The notes under the pieces were generated by a model. It was not told the DNA's origin. It saw nothing but the letters and a program-made list of their open reading frames with translations, and ran no database searches. Shown here piece after piece: positions 11,475-22,314 of a stretch of 64,000 nt of DNA. This DNA comes from Prosopocoilus inquinatus. Its lineage: Eukaryota; Arthropoda; Insecta; Coleoptera; Lucanidae. The first letter of the stretch is position 1. Every line of letters begins with the position of its first letter. The DNA lies in NCBI GenBank assembly GCA_036172665.1, contig CM069877.1, forward strand, positions 11,242,501 through 11,306,500, in the 5' to 3' direction. The position numbers and the translations under genes are program-made.

Positions 11475-11637
11475 AGCCATTTTATTTTGTAAGTTCCGAA
11501 TGTAATTTTCTCCTTCGTTTATTAAAAGGGCGGTGTTTGGTTTGTCTTCTTCCTGGGTGGAGAAAAATATCCCTGGAACTCGTGTTTTGTGTACCTGTTG
11601 CGTACCTTCGAGCCCGGACGTTTAGACTAAACAAACG
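11475..11637 (-). repeat. 162-bp interspersed block, copy 1
   Basis: The block follows the first satellite group. On the minus strand it has an open frame beginning ACG (not ATG) just after a TAA, with the signature TSGLEGTQQVHKTRVPG then INEGENYIRNLQNKMAWFTL, which continues into the satellite. Confidence 0.7.
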
Positions 11638-12444
11638 CGTTTAACCTCTTTTTTTGTGCCGCCGCTTACACCGTAAGGTAAACCACGCCCGTCAGCAACT
11701 AGTTTTGTACACCGATTTAGGCAGATCATTGCATTTAACCTCCTTTTTTGTGCCGCCGCTTACACCCTAAGGTAAACCACGCCCGTCAGCATCTAGTTTT
11801 GTACATCGATTCAGGTGGATCATTCCGTTTAACCTCTTATTTTGTGCCGCCGCTTACACCGTAAGGTAAACCACGCCCGTCAGCAACTAGTTTTGTACAC
11901 CGATTCAGGTGGATCATTCCGTTTAACCTCTTATTTTGTGCCGCCGCTTACACCGTAAGGTAAACCACGCCCGTCAGCAACTAGTTTTGTACACCGATTT
12001 AGGCAGATCATTGCATTTAACCTCCTTTTTTGTGCCGCCGCTTACACCCTAAGGTAAACCACGCCCGTCAGCATCTAGTTTTGTACACCGATTCGGGTGG
12101 ATCATTCCGTTTAACCTCTTATTTTGTGCCGCCGCTTACACCGTAAGGTAAACCACGCCCGTCAGCAACTAGTTTTGTACACCGATTCAGGTGGATCATT
12201 CCGTTTAATCTCTTTTTTTGTGCCGCGGCTTACACCGTATGGTAAACCACGCCCGTCAGCAATTAGTTTTGTACACCGATTCAGGTGGATCATTCCGTTT
12301 AATCTCTACCTCCTGTTTTGTGCCCCCGCTTACACCGTAAGGTAAACCACGCCCGTCAGCATCTAGTTTTCTACACCGATTCGGGTGGATCATTCCGTTT
12401 AATCTCTTTTTTTGTGCCGCCGCTTACATCGTAAGGTAAACCAC

Positions 12445-12606
12445 GCCATTTTATTCTGTAAGTTCCGAATGTAATTTTCTCCTTCGTTTATTAAAAGGGT
12501 GGTGTGTGCTTTATCTTCCTCCTGGGTGGGGAAAAACACCTCTGGAACTCGTGTTTTGTGGACCTGTTGCGTACCCTCGAGCCCGGACGTTTAGACTAAA
12601 CAAACG
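12445..12606 (-). repeat. 162-bp interspersed block, copy 2
   Basis: The same frame is open as in copy 1, with a few replacements (for example VPEVFFPTQEEDKAHT in place of VPGIFFSTQEEDKPNT). It too starts ACG rather than ATG. Confidence 0.7.
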
Positions 12607-12988
12607 CGTTTAACCTCTTTTTTTGTGCCGTAAGGTAAACCACACCCTCAGCAATAGTTTTGTATACCGATTCAGGTGGATCATTCCGTTTTCCTTTTTT
12701 TTTTGTGCCGCCGCTTACACCGTAAGGTAAACCACACCCGTCAGCAATAGTTTTGTATACCGATTCAGGTGGATCATTCCGTTTTCCTTTTTTTTTGTGC
12801 CGCCGCTTACACCGTAAGGTAAACCACGCCATTTTATTTTGTAAGTTCCGAATGTAATTTTCTCGTTCGTTTATTAAAAGGGCGGTGTTTGGTTTGTCTT
12901 TCTCCTGGGTGGTGAGAAACACCCCTGGAACCCGTGTTTTGTGTACCTGTTGCGTACCCTCGAGCCCGGACATTTAGACTAAACAAAC
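12596..12988 (-). CDS. Possible 125-codon frame across 162-bp block copy 3 and satellite units; unknown
   Basis: The frame runs from 12973 to 12596 on the minus strand. Unlike copies 1 and 2, copy 3 has ATG at the start position. Residues 1-50 come from the 162-bp block (MSGLEGTQQVHKTRVPG..., ...NERENYIRNLQNKMAWF) and the rest from two satellite units and a repeat edge, which yield basic RCKRRHKK-type runs. I recognise no domain. Either the block is a fragment of an unknown protein-coding sequence, or the frame is a by-product of the satellite. No promoter or splice evidence is visible. Confidence 0.2.
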
Positions 12989-13690
12989 GCCGAAATCCAT
13001 CAACGTGACGTCAGCCGAAGAATTAAGGGGATCACACACTTCGTTCAAATCGCGTGAATTAGACCGCTCGGACTTGTCCGAACGTGCTAAAAATCCAGTA
13101 TGCAGAGAAAAAAACGGTGCGGCGGAAAATCTGTTTTGTACAATTTGTTTTGCGCGATTTGGTTTATGCGGTCCAATTCGCGCGAATTGAACGAAGTGTA
13201 TGGCCCAGTTTACGTCGCCGAGCATCGCGTCGTCCAGCTTCGCCGACCATCGACAAGACGCCGGGAGAGGATAAGTTACTTTCCATTTACACTTTTTCAT
13301 TGCGCTCTCTCACCAATTTGATTATTTTATTTGAAGTTCAGTATTTAAGTTAATAAGTTGATAGCGTTGTTAACCGAAGCCGGTTCACCGAACGTGCGCG
13401 TGTTTGCAATATTCACACCGATTGATCTCTTCAAGCCAGGCAAAACTATTTCGCTGGTCAGTCGACTGTTTTACGGCAGTTTTATTAACGTTCAATTTCG
13501 AAAACAGGTTATGATTCCAATCGGCCGGAATAAAGTTTTCTTTTGTTTTTGTTTTTATGTACCTTGTTCATGATACTTCAAACCCACACCAATGTGAGTC
13601 AGCACGGCACAATTGGTCGATTTTCTATTACGCACAGCTAATGGATTCCCAGAAATGTAATTTTATTTAGCGGCAAATTTCGAATGTTCG
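12989..13690. other. Unassigned DNA between two tandem arrays
   Basis: There are overlapping short frames on both strands (for example 12974-13300 minus, 13005-13190 plus), none with a recognisable domain. The ATTCGCGCGAATT palindrome at 13174-13186 stands out. No confident gene. Confidence 0.35.
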
Positions 13691-15890
13691 TTTAGTCATG
13701 AATCAGAGAACAATAATTGAAGCACACAAAGTAATTCTAAAATGTACTTAATAGCTAAAACAGCGACATCCTACGATCGCTTTTTGATCTGACATTTCAG
13801 TAGGAAGAAATCCTAAATAGGGCTGAAATAGCTGTACAGAGGCTGCTCGAGGGTTTCGCTGAAATCAAAAACGATTTGCAACAAGATTTTGTAGTAAAAT
13901 GTACAATTAACAATACAACATCGGTTTACAAAGGCAAAATTGACCGATAATAAGGTTTAGTCATGAATCAGAGAACAATAATTAAAGCACACAAAGTAAT
14001 TTCATAATTAGAAAATGTATAATTAACGATACAAAAACGGTTGACAAAGGTAGAGATATATCAGAACGAGTCGGCCAATGGGGGCGCAATTGCGAGTCCG
14101 TTTACCGATGTAGGCGGCGTTTAGAATGTTTGCGAAGACGCGGTAGTTTCGCAAGTTAAATCGTTCCGAAAAAAAACGCGCACTTGTCACCGCAGCACAT
14201 CACTCATTTGTCATCTGGGGGTCACACTTTTATCGTTTCGGCCAAAACTTGCGGCCCAATAATTTCGCGGGAATATGTTTTTGACGAAACAATACTTCCT
14301 ATTGGTTAAAACGATTTTCTTTAACGCGCGGCCAACGGAAGAGAGAAGAAGTGAAATTTTATTTAGCAGCAAAAGTCAAAAATTGATCGGTATTAACGTT
14401 CAGTCGTGAATCAGAGAACAATAGTTAGAGCACAGAAAGTAATTTCATTCATTAGAAAATATATAATTGGCGGTTTACGAAGGCAAAAATATATCAGAAG
14501 AGGTCAGCCAATGGGGACGCAATTTCGAGTCCGTTTATCATTGTAGGCGGGGCTTGGAAGATTTGCGAACATGTGATGAGGAGTTTCACAATTCAGATTA
14601 TTCCAAAAAACGTACAGTTGTCACCATACCACAGCACTCACTTGTCTCCTGGAGATCACACTTGATAAGGACGACGTCCGCCTCGCGCACTGTGCCTCAA
14701 CTTGCTTCTTTTTATCTCTTCGGCAAAAACTTGCGGTCCAATAATTTCGCGGGAATATGTTTTTGACGAAACAACACTTCCTATTGGTTAAGACGATTCT
14801 CTTTAACGCATGGCTAACGGTAGAGCGGAAGTGACATTTTATTTAGCGGCAAAGTTCGAAAGTTGATCGGTAATAACGTTCGGTCGTGAATCAGAGAACA
14901 ATAGTTAGAGCACAGAAAGTAATTTCATTCATTAGAAAATATATAATTAGCGGTTTACGAAGGTAAAAATATATCAGAAGAGGTCAGCCAATAGGGACGC
15001 AGTTTCGAGTCCGCTTACCGTTGTAGGCAGGGCTTAGACGATTTGCGAACATGTGGTGAGTAGTTTCACAATTCAAATTAGTCCAAGAAACGCGCTGTTG
15101 TCACCGTACCACAGCACTCACTTGTCTCCTGGAGATCACACTTGATGACGACGACGTTCGCCTCGCGCACTGTGCCTCAACTTGCTCCTTTTCGTCGCTT
15201 CGGCAAAAACTTGCGGTCCAATAATTTCTCGGGAATATATTTTTGACGAAACAATACTTCCTACTGGTTAAGATGATTTTCTATAAAGCACGGCCAACGG
15301 TAGAGCAGAAGTGAAATTTTATTTAGCGGCAAAGTTCGAAAATTGATCGGTAATCAATCAGAGAACAATAGTTAGAGCACAGAAAGGAATTTCGTTTATT
15401 AGAGAATGTATAGTTAACGATACAAAAACGGTTTACAAACGCATCGATATACTAGAACGAATCAGCTAATGAGGGCGCAGTTTCGAGTCCGTTTACCGTT
15501 GTAGGCGGGGCTTAGAATATTTGCGAAACGCGGTAGTTTCACAAATTGGTCCGAGAGACGTGCACTTGTCAAGAAAGAGAGAGATCACACTCGTCGGCGA
15601 CGTGCGCCTCGCTTGCTGCGCTCTCAGTTTGCTCCTTTTTATCTCTTCGGCCAAAACTGGCGGCCCAATAGCGTCAAAGTTTAAAAATTGATCGATAATA
15701 ACGTTTAGTCATGAATCAGAGAACAATAATTAAAGCACACAAAGCAATTTCACTTAATAGAAAATGTATTATTGACGATACAAAAGCAGTTTACAAAGGC
15801 CAAGATATATCAGAAATAGTCAGCCAATAGGGGCGCAGTTCCGAGTCCGTTTACCGTTGTAGGCGGGGCTTAGAATGTTTTGAGAAAACA
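13690..15890. repeat. ~460-bp tandem array, five to six units
   Basis: The marker GAATCAGAGAACAATA occurs at about 13699, 13963, 14409, 14889, 15356 and 15713; full units are 444-480 bp and the edge units are shortened. Each unit has CAGCCAATRGGGACGCA, a CACTTGTCTCCTGGAGATCACAC segment, CGGTCCAATAATTTCGCGGG and CCTATTGGTTAARACGA, that is several CCAAT boxes in both orientations. The first unit contains a diverged family-D copy. The 14467-14766 frame is repeat sequence. Confidence 0.85.
13757..13905 (+). repeat. Diverged family-D copy
   Basis: The head TAGCGACATCCTACGATCGC and body are as in 9026-9218 with a deletion between. The translated body keeps the signature NRAEIAVQRLLEGFAEIKND, in the same frame as the copies near 9 kb. 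Confidence 0.6.
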
Positions 15891-15899
15891 AACTTCCTC

Positions 15900-16995
15900 T
15901 TAACTGAATTTAACTTCGTGCGGTAACATTGTTAAGAATAGAAAGCAATTTAATAATACAACAAGTCTGATTATATTATTGATGGGGGAAAGATGTGAGA
16001 ATCGAATAAGTCCGATTATTAACGACAGAGTGGGTGATTGTATCGTTGCAACTCGACGAGGCGAGTTGGAATTTTCGATGCACCCCCTCCCACGCACGTA
16101 TTTGTCATCAACTTTCACCGATGCGACCGAGATGGCGCACCTAAACAAAATCGTTTCAGCTTCCGGTTTAATTTGTAAACAACAAAGTTCTCTCGCTCAC
16201 GACAAATCCCTTCTCGCTCCTCGTCCCGGCAAATGCGTTCCCGAGCTTTCAGACTGACGGAGAATTAAAACGACATTTCGGTTGTCATTTGTAAGCAGGC
16301 AAGCGAATTAACTCCAACCGCCTCGCACCCCCTCCCATCTCCCTAATAATTCATCATTCAATCAAAAGCTACTCCTCAATTAAAGAGACCGTTTCGCCCG
16401 CGATTAATCGAAAGCGCCCAAATCAAGCAAGTTAATTTATCTGCATTAGTTACCGCCCTCCTCCTTCTCCTCACCGCCCCGTCCGTGACCCCGCCCTTGA
16501 CCCCCCTGCGGTGCTTAATTAAATTGGTGAAAAACAATTAGCGCAAGTCAACAACAGCCAGCAATATTTAATTGTACAACGACCGCAACAAACGTTCGGC
16601 TCGAATGTTCGGTTATTCATTATCATTCGGAACTGTAATTATTGAGGCGTCGGTCGGGGCAGGGGCCGGGGCCGGGGTTTCCCCGCGCGCTACCCGCCAA
16701 CTTCACTAATTGTTCCCATCTTAGTCATTTGTTTGGCGCTCTAAGACGTGTTTTGTTTCCGACGACTGACAGCGCGCCCCCCAACTTTGCGCACCGCCTA
16801 CGGTTTAACTTAATTAACAGACTTGGCTGTTTGTCATTTATACAATGAACGACGACATAGACACTGGTGAATTAACGTTATTACTTAACTTCGACTAATT
16901 TGTTGCTTCCGCCTTCTAAAGGTACAAATTCTTCTTCTTCTTCTTCTTTGTCCTCTACCCCTGCTGCTTTCATTCTTTTTTTTTAATTAATTCCA
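15900..16995. other. Mostly repeat-free island, GC/AT mosaic
   Basis: 15984-16023 carries an LTR-edge-like motif (GGAAAGATGTGAGAATCGAA, then a TCCGATTATTAACG). From 16260 to 16860 the DNA is CpG-rich with TTAATTAAATT runs, without repeats elsewhere in the window or a convincing coding frame. A TTC microsatellite is at 16930-16949. It may be host cis-regulatory or intronic DNA. Confidence 0.35.
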
Positions 16996-16999
16996 ATGG

Positions 17000-17155
17000 A
17001 ATAAAAGGACTCTCTTAGGACAAACAATGCACATGTTAAGACTAGCTTTCTGCCAGTTCGTATGTTGCATTCATTTTTTTTATCCATCCTCCCTAAAAAA
17101 AAAAAAAAACAAAGTTTGAGGTTAGGAAACAAATACCTAAAAACTAATTTATCGT
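17000..17155. repeat. ~115-bp repeat family, outlying unit
   Basis: The sequence CACATGTTAAGACTAGCTTT then AAGTTTGAGGTTAGGAAACA recurs at 17716-17810. The two copies bracket the LTR-like family-C sequence at 17163-17700, as if that element had inserted between them or been copied with them. Confidence 0.6.
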
Positions 17156-17162
17156 ATTTATC

Positions 17163-17700
17163 ATATTGTTGGGGAGCTTTTCGTGGTCCAAAATGAGTGG
17201 TTGTGGTCGTGGTCGTCCGTGCGGACGGCTACGGTTATCATTGGGCTGGCTGGGTGGCGACGTACTTTGCGTCCGGGATGTAGTTGCGATGTCAATGTCG
17301 GGTTTGTTGTGTCGTCTGCGACGCTATCGGTGATCCGTGGAGGATAACTATGGTCGAGATATTTTGGTCCTTAGTGGCTTCAGCCGGGTAGTCTCGTTCA
17401 GCTCACCGAGACTGTGGTTCACCGAGGTTCAAGTTGAAGCTTCTGGCTGTAGATTGACAGAGGGTGGCGTCCTACCATCGGTCTCAGAATGATGGTGATC
17501 TCGGGAATAGCGTCCTTGGTGGCTGGGATGGTCTTGGGTGGTTCCCCTCCTTCGAGTTGGCTGGCACTAATGCCCACCGGAGTCCAGCTGCGCTCGATTG
17601 CTGTCCAATTTCTTACCCCCACTCTTTATACGTAATTTTTGTTTATTCGTGCATTGCATTATTCGTAATATGCTCTGTGTTCTTTGTATCACTTGATGTA
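17163..17700 (-). mobile_element. Family-C repeat, copy 1 (LTR-like fragment)
   Basis: This copy aligns with 25770-26580 (split by a MITE) and with the reverse complement of 55560-56640. Landmarks are TTGTTGGGGAGCTTTTCGTG, GGGTGGCGACGTACTTTGCG, CGGGTAGTCTCGTTCAGCTC and CCCACCGGAGTCCAGCTGCG. In longer copies the family begins TGTCAC and ends TGTAACA on one strand, so an LTR is plausible. Frames such as 17419-17622 are conserved only as repeat sequence. Confidence 0.6.
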
Positions 17701-17715
17701 ATCTCTTAGGACAGA

Positions 17716-18047
17716 GGATGCACATGTTAAGACTTACTTTCTGCCGTTTCGTATATTGCATTCATCAAGAAAAACCAAAGTTTGAGGTTAGGAAACAAAT
17801 ACCGCATTCATTCTGTTATTTGTACCCAAATTTTACGAACTATTTCTTCCCGCCCCTTTTTTATTCGTTTTTTCGTCCATCCTCCAAAAAAAAAAGAAGA
17901 AAGTTTGAGGTTAGGAAACAAACACTGCATTCGTTCTATTATTTTTATCCACATTTTACAAACTCCTTCTTCCCGCCCCTGTTTTTATTAATTATATTCG
18001 TCCATCCTCCCTAAAAAAAAACGAAGTTTGAGATTAGGAAACAAATA
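17716..18047. repeat. ~115-bp tandem repeat, left part of the array
   Basis: Units start AAGTTTGAGGTTAGGAAACA at about 17781, 17902 and 18024 and include TTCTTCCCGCCCC and TCGTCCATCCTCC. The array is interrupted at 18048 by a LINE and resumes at about 23060 beyond it. Confidence 0.85.
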
Positions 18048-18203
18048 ATAATAATAATAATATTTATTTTCAATAAAAAACAAAGAAGATACGTCATTGT
18101 TAGAAATTGAAAATGTCAAATGTAACAATACTTTGATGAAAAGAAAGAAGAAAAAATCAATAGAAAATTTATATCTGTTGTAGGGTGAATTAAAAAGTAG
18201 GTA

Positions 18204-19623
18204 TTATTCAATGTGATTCATAAACTCCGCTACGGAGTAAGGTTCCATTGCTAATAGAAAGTTGAACACTTCTCTTCGAAAGCTCCTGGAACAGATTGTA
18301 GATTTAATTCTTGAAGGTAGTTTGTTGAAGTATAACATGGCACTGTAAAGTGGCGTTTTTTCGGTGACTGATAGCCGATGTATTGGTAGGCTGTAAATGT
18401 TGTGTCTGGTTGCATAGCAGGAAACGTCAAAGTAATTTTCGAATTTCTCTCTGTGTTTTTGAAGAAAAAGCAAACAGGACTTTATATATACGGCTGGCAC
18501 TGTGAGTAACTGCATTTCACGAAATTTTCCTCGACAGGATTCTTGATAAGACTTATTACACATTACACGCACAGCTCTTTTATGAGCGATGAAAATTTTA
18601 TTGGAATGAGTGCTACGTCCCCAAAATATAATACCGTATGATATTATAGAGTTAACATAAGCAAAATAAATCATTCTTAACGTTGCAGCATGCGAAACAG
18701 GTTTCAAGATTCGAAGCATGAAGCAAGCTTTATTCAGTTTCTTCACCAATTCAGATATGTGTTCTTGATCATTTAGCTCTGCATCGAGAATTAATCCTAA
18801 GACTTTTGCAGATTTACTTACGGTCACTTTCTCATGGTCAAAATGCACTTGCTCAGGAGGTGTATAGCCAGGATGATTAGTTCTAAAGAGAACGCACGCA
18901 GTCTTCGTTTGGTTTAAGACAAGACTGTTATTCTTAAACCATTCCTGGATCCTTGGAATTAGTTGCCGTAGAAGTTCATTTAGGTCTCTGAAATCATGTG
19001 CCCACACTAGAAGATTTGTGTCATCAGCGTAGTTTACTATTTTTAAATTTTCGTTAGATATTGAAGTGAATAAGTCATTTATAAAGATAACGAAGAGGAT
19101 TGGCCCGAGTATGCTGCCTTGAGGTACTCCACTGACTATATTTGCTTCCTCGGAATAATATTTTCTACCTTCTACTGATACGTATAGGTTCTTTGACGCC
19201 GGTTTGCCAAATAAGTCTGGAACCATTCCAAAGCTTTTCCTCTAAAGCCGTAACGTTCCAATTTATCCAGAAGTAGACAATGTACTACGCAGTCGAACGC
19301 TTTAGACAGATCCAAGAACAGTCCGCATGGTACACTTCCCTTTTCTAAAGCCAGCATTATTGTCTTCATCAAGTCAAAAATTGCGGTATTGATCGATCGT
19401 CCACTGATGAACCCGTGCTGGGAAGGATCCATGGCATTACAAGATTGAAGAAATTCTTTTATTCTCTTACACATTAAAGACTCAATTATTTTGGCGAACG
19501 TGCTAAGTAAGCTGATGGGTCTGTAATTTTCAACATTACAACTATCGCCTTTTTTGTATATAGGTACCACATCCGCAAGTTTAAGTAGGTCAGGAAAAAT
19601 ACCATTTGAAAACGATGAGTTTA
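18204..19623 (-). pseudogene. LINE ORF2, reverse transcriptase and C-terminus (downstream part)
   Basis: This region encodes the catalytic palm and the rest of an RNA-directed DNA polymerase. The first frame (to 19172) has VPIYKKGD, NYRPISLLSTFAKIIE and the first catalytic aspartate in LFLDLSKAFD. The second frame (19226-18204) has SGVPQGSILGPILFVIFIND and the catalytic NYADDTN at its residues 65-71, then the thumb and a C-terminal region with LVNSIISYGIIFWG-like and LYSAMLYFNKLPSRIKS motifs. The two frames are offset by a frameshift near 19180. The first five residues of the 19642 start (MVLYG) come from the transposon end and are not part of the LINE. The clade is inferred from motif style only. 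Confidence 0.88.
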
Positions 19624-19627
19624 TTAA
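19624..19627. repeat. TTAA target duplication, left
   Basis: The left TTAA of the piggyBac-like element. Together with 22331-22334 it represents a single TTAA of the LINE before insertion. Confidence 0.9.
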
Positions 19628-19760
19628 CCCATATAATACCAAGGAAGCTTAATCGAGGAAAGTTAATTTTTTGAGGTATTTGTGCATCTAAAATGATGTT
19701 GAAAATATAAAAATGGAAACAAAAAAAAAAAAATTTTTCCGTTTATTTAAAATTCAAGAT

Positions 19761-19776
19761 GGTGCAAAAACGCACC
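19761..19776. promoter_or_regulatory. Subterminal palindrome 1, GGTGCAAAAACGCACC
   Basis: Inverted 5-bp arms (GGTGC/GCACC) with a six-base centre, 133 bp inside the left end of the piggyBac-like element. Three further copies of this form lie inside the element. Transposase binding is an inference. Confidence 0.6.
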
Positions 19777-19939
19777 GTTGGTGAAATACATAAACAAACT
19801 TAAATACAAAGTTTTTATTTTTACAGTGTTAATGCTTAAGAACTAATACAATACATTCTGTTTTTTGGTAACACAGTATTTATAAACAAATTTCAAAATT
19901 CTGTAAAGTTTAAATAACTCAAACGTGCATCAAGGTGTT

Positions 19940-19955
19940 GGTGCAAATAAGCACC
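19940..19955. promoter_or_regulatory. Palindrome 2, GGTGCAAATAAGCACC
   Basis: Same form as palindrome 1. It lies inside the last codons of the transposase (encoding part of GAYLHQH). Confidence 0.5.
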
Positions 19956-21675
19956 ATTGGGAACTAACATGACTTCGATTTTTTTATTTCGTGTGGTATT
20001 TTCAAAACATTCTACATGTAAATATGCATTACACTTTCGACACATATGAATTGTGTGTTTATGGCAAATTTTACATCTTCTGCGTGCCTTAGATTCATGT
20101 GTTATTATAGAATGACCATAATTATCAAATCGAGCTTCAGTAATAGATGTAGTTGGTAGACTGTGATGAATGGTTATAGCTTTACCACATTTCATGAGGC
20201 GTAGAGCTATATAAGATTTAAAATCTAATTGCGAAATCTTAGTGTTGTTAGCTATATTGTATATTTTCCACGCATTGACCACTGTACTGTCGACAGAATT
20301 GATGAACACAGGCCACCACCATTTTTTCCCCAAAATTCTTGATCTATAATTAGCAATGCCATTGTCGTGTAGATCTACACCATCCATAAATTTGTTGTAT
20401 TGAGGTATTGCGTGTGGCTGACCAATGTTTATTTCTTTTTTTTCTTTTCTATTATATCTTTTAATAGAATGTACAGGTTGAACATTTAAATAATTGCTGC
20501 AAACAGTGACTACGGAATTATCATTCCATCGTACAAAAGATATTTTTGAAATGTTATCGTACACTGAATCAAAACTCCCTCTCTCTTTCTTTGAGATGGT
20601 ATTTACACTGTCTATCGGACAATTTTTTTTCTGTTGTCACGTATTGTTCCCGTAGCAAAAAAGCCTTTATTTTTTAGATGGGCAAACAAATCAAATGACG
20701 AAAAAAAATTATCAAAGGAAACTGTGTGACAATGAGGATTTGCTACCACCGTCAATAAGTCTACAACTACTCGACCACTCAATCCTAATTCTAACGGGTG
20801 CTTTTTATTTTTATTTTCGGCCCTGCTGTACGGTTTGGAATAAAATAAGTACCCATTTGACGAACAGAGGCACCAAAGCTTGAACCCGAACCTCACCGGT
20901 TTGCCCTTGATAAACATATTACAGGAATGACGTCCGAAATAAGGGATCATCTGTTCATCTACAGATAAATTACGACAAAATATGCCGAACTGAAGATTCT
21001 TTTTATTCATAAGATCAAGAAATGGCCTCACCTTTGTAAATTTGTCGCACTTATCTAATGAAGTATTATCGGATAAATGAATATTTCTTTTTATGTTCTG
21101 AAATTTATTACGACTCATTGTTGTTTTGACTATTTCTATTCCTTTGTCTTCATCATTAGACCAGTACAGAGGTATTCGTGGTAATGTATGGTATCCGGAA
21201 AGTAGTACTATGCCCAAAAACTGTAAAAGCTGTGTTTTGTCAAACTGAAAATTTTGACGATTGTTATCACGTGCGTATTTTAGTGAAAAATTTACAATTA
21301 GATCTACAACTTCATCATCAAAATACAAGAAAAATATTTCTAATGGTGTCTTTCCTGCAAAACGTTCACGGATAACCTGTTGATCGCAAACTTCTGTCGA
21401 TACCGGAGAATGGGTGTAATCTATCTCACCTTTTATCCATTTTGGATCACTAGATTTGATTGCTATAATTCTATGTCGTTTAGAAGCAAGAGTTTCTTCA
21501 TCGGAAGAATCAAATTCTTCATCTACGTTATCTGCAGAACTTGGAAGTTGAACTTCAAAGGTACCAGCGATATCTGCTTCTAGATAATCTTCCACAGGCA
21601 CATTTTCGTCGTCGATGTTCTCTTCATCTGTTAGTTCGTCGACAGCAGGAGGTATATAAACAGCATCAGCAACAG

Positions 21676-21733
21676 CTATAAAATTAGAAATATAAAAAAA
21701 TGCTTTGTTTTATGACAATAAAAAATAACTTAC
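21676..21733 (-). other. 58-bp GT-AG intron in the transposase gene
   Basis: It begins GTAAGTTA, ends TTTTATAG with an AT-rich interior, and has the size usual for small insect introns. Removing it keeps the frame (split codon GGAG|CT, giving G-A). Predicted from sequence only. Confidence 0.7.
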
Positions 21734-21815
21734 CTCCTTTTTTTTCTGCTTCTAAGTTAAGAACTACTTCTTCGAGAGCAATATCTAATTCTTTATTAGT
21801 TAAATAACGAGACAT
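21734..21815 (-). CDS. Transposase exon 1 (27 codons)
   Basis: ATG at 21815-21813 opens 82 coding bases, acidic near the end (EEVVLNLEAEKKG). The donor GTAAGT follows directly. Without this exon the protein would have to begin at a GTG at 21601. Confidence 0.7.
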
Positions 21816-21953
21816 TTTATATACACTGGACACTTCTCACTTGCAAAACACAAAAATAAAATGAATTCTGCAGTGGCTGTCGCATATACTAAGAGCAAGT
21901 TCAGTCCTGCAAGAACTCGTCGTTCTGCAAAATATTACACGCGTAATCGCACT

Positions 21954-21969
21954 GGTGCATTATTGCACC
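21954..21969. promoter_or_regulatory. Palindrome 3, GGTGCATTATTGCACC
   Basis: Same form, in the 5' non-coding region about 140 bp upstream of the predicted transposase start. Confidence 0.55.
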
Positions 21970-22298
21970 ACTGGTGTTCGTAGTTATATTTTTTACATTA
22001 TATGTAATTATTTCATCTTTCAAAATAAATACAACAAAGAAAACACTTAAAAGTTGCAAATAAATAAGATATTGATGATAAATTTACCTTATAAAAATTT
22101 TTGTTGTTACTTTCAAGATCTTACCATCTGAAGGTTAAATTCTCTACCAATTTAATTAATAAAAAAAAGCCATCTTCGGAACATTTTATTATCATTGTTT
22201 TTGTGCATTCTTCTTAATAATATTACAGAAAAGCTATTGACGTACTCGCAAACGAAACATATTGAGCTATGATTATGCAAAAAATTTTTAGATGTTAT

Positions 22299-22314
22299 GG
22301 TGCGAAAACGCACC
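22299..22314. promoter_or_regulatory. Subterminal palindrome 4, GGTGCGAAAACGCACC
   Basis: Same form as palindrome 1, only 16 bp inside the right end of the element. Confidence 0.6.

Larger units (their letters stand above)
10917..12826. repeat. 93-bp satellite in three blocks, about 18 units
   Basis: Units of 93-94 bp follow one another; landmarks are GTCAGCAACTAGTTTTGTAC, ACCGATTCAGGTGGATCATT, CCGTTTAACCTC and GCCGCTTACACCGTAAGG. There are about six units at 10917-11474, nine at 11638-12444 and three (one shortened) at 12604-12826, each group followed by the same 162-bp block. Length variation is mostly in the T run (5-9 T). Frames reported here are satellite translations: 93 bp is 31 codons, so several units can read through together. 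Confidence 0.9.
19893..21815 (-). pseudogene. piggyBac-type transposase, two exons, one frameshift
   Basis: The transposase cuts and reinserts the element at TTAA in the nucleus. The start is placed at ATG 21815-21813 (MSRYLTNKELDIALEE), because a 58-bp intron at 21733-21676 (GTAAGT...TATAG) joins it in frame with the long downstream frame. Approximate total 621 residues, against ~594 for the classic piggyBac protein. The first catalytic Asp is in LSVDEQMIPYFGR (~residue 267), the second in VSFDNFFSS (~349), the third and fourth in MDGVDLHDN (~459 and 462), very close to D268, D346, D447 and D450 of piggyBac. The end is a cysteine/histidine-rich domain (CKICHKHTIHMCRKCNAYLH). A frameshift in the run of eight A (minus strand; 20623-20630) separates the 21601-20612 and 20564-19893 frames. 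It could be a sequencing error. Otherwise the gene looks intact and young. Confidence 0.9.

Noticed and set aside
10917..12826. CRISPR array
   Set aside because: The 93-bp units are contiguous satellite monomers with no unique spacers, and the genome is eukaryotic.
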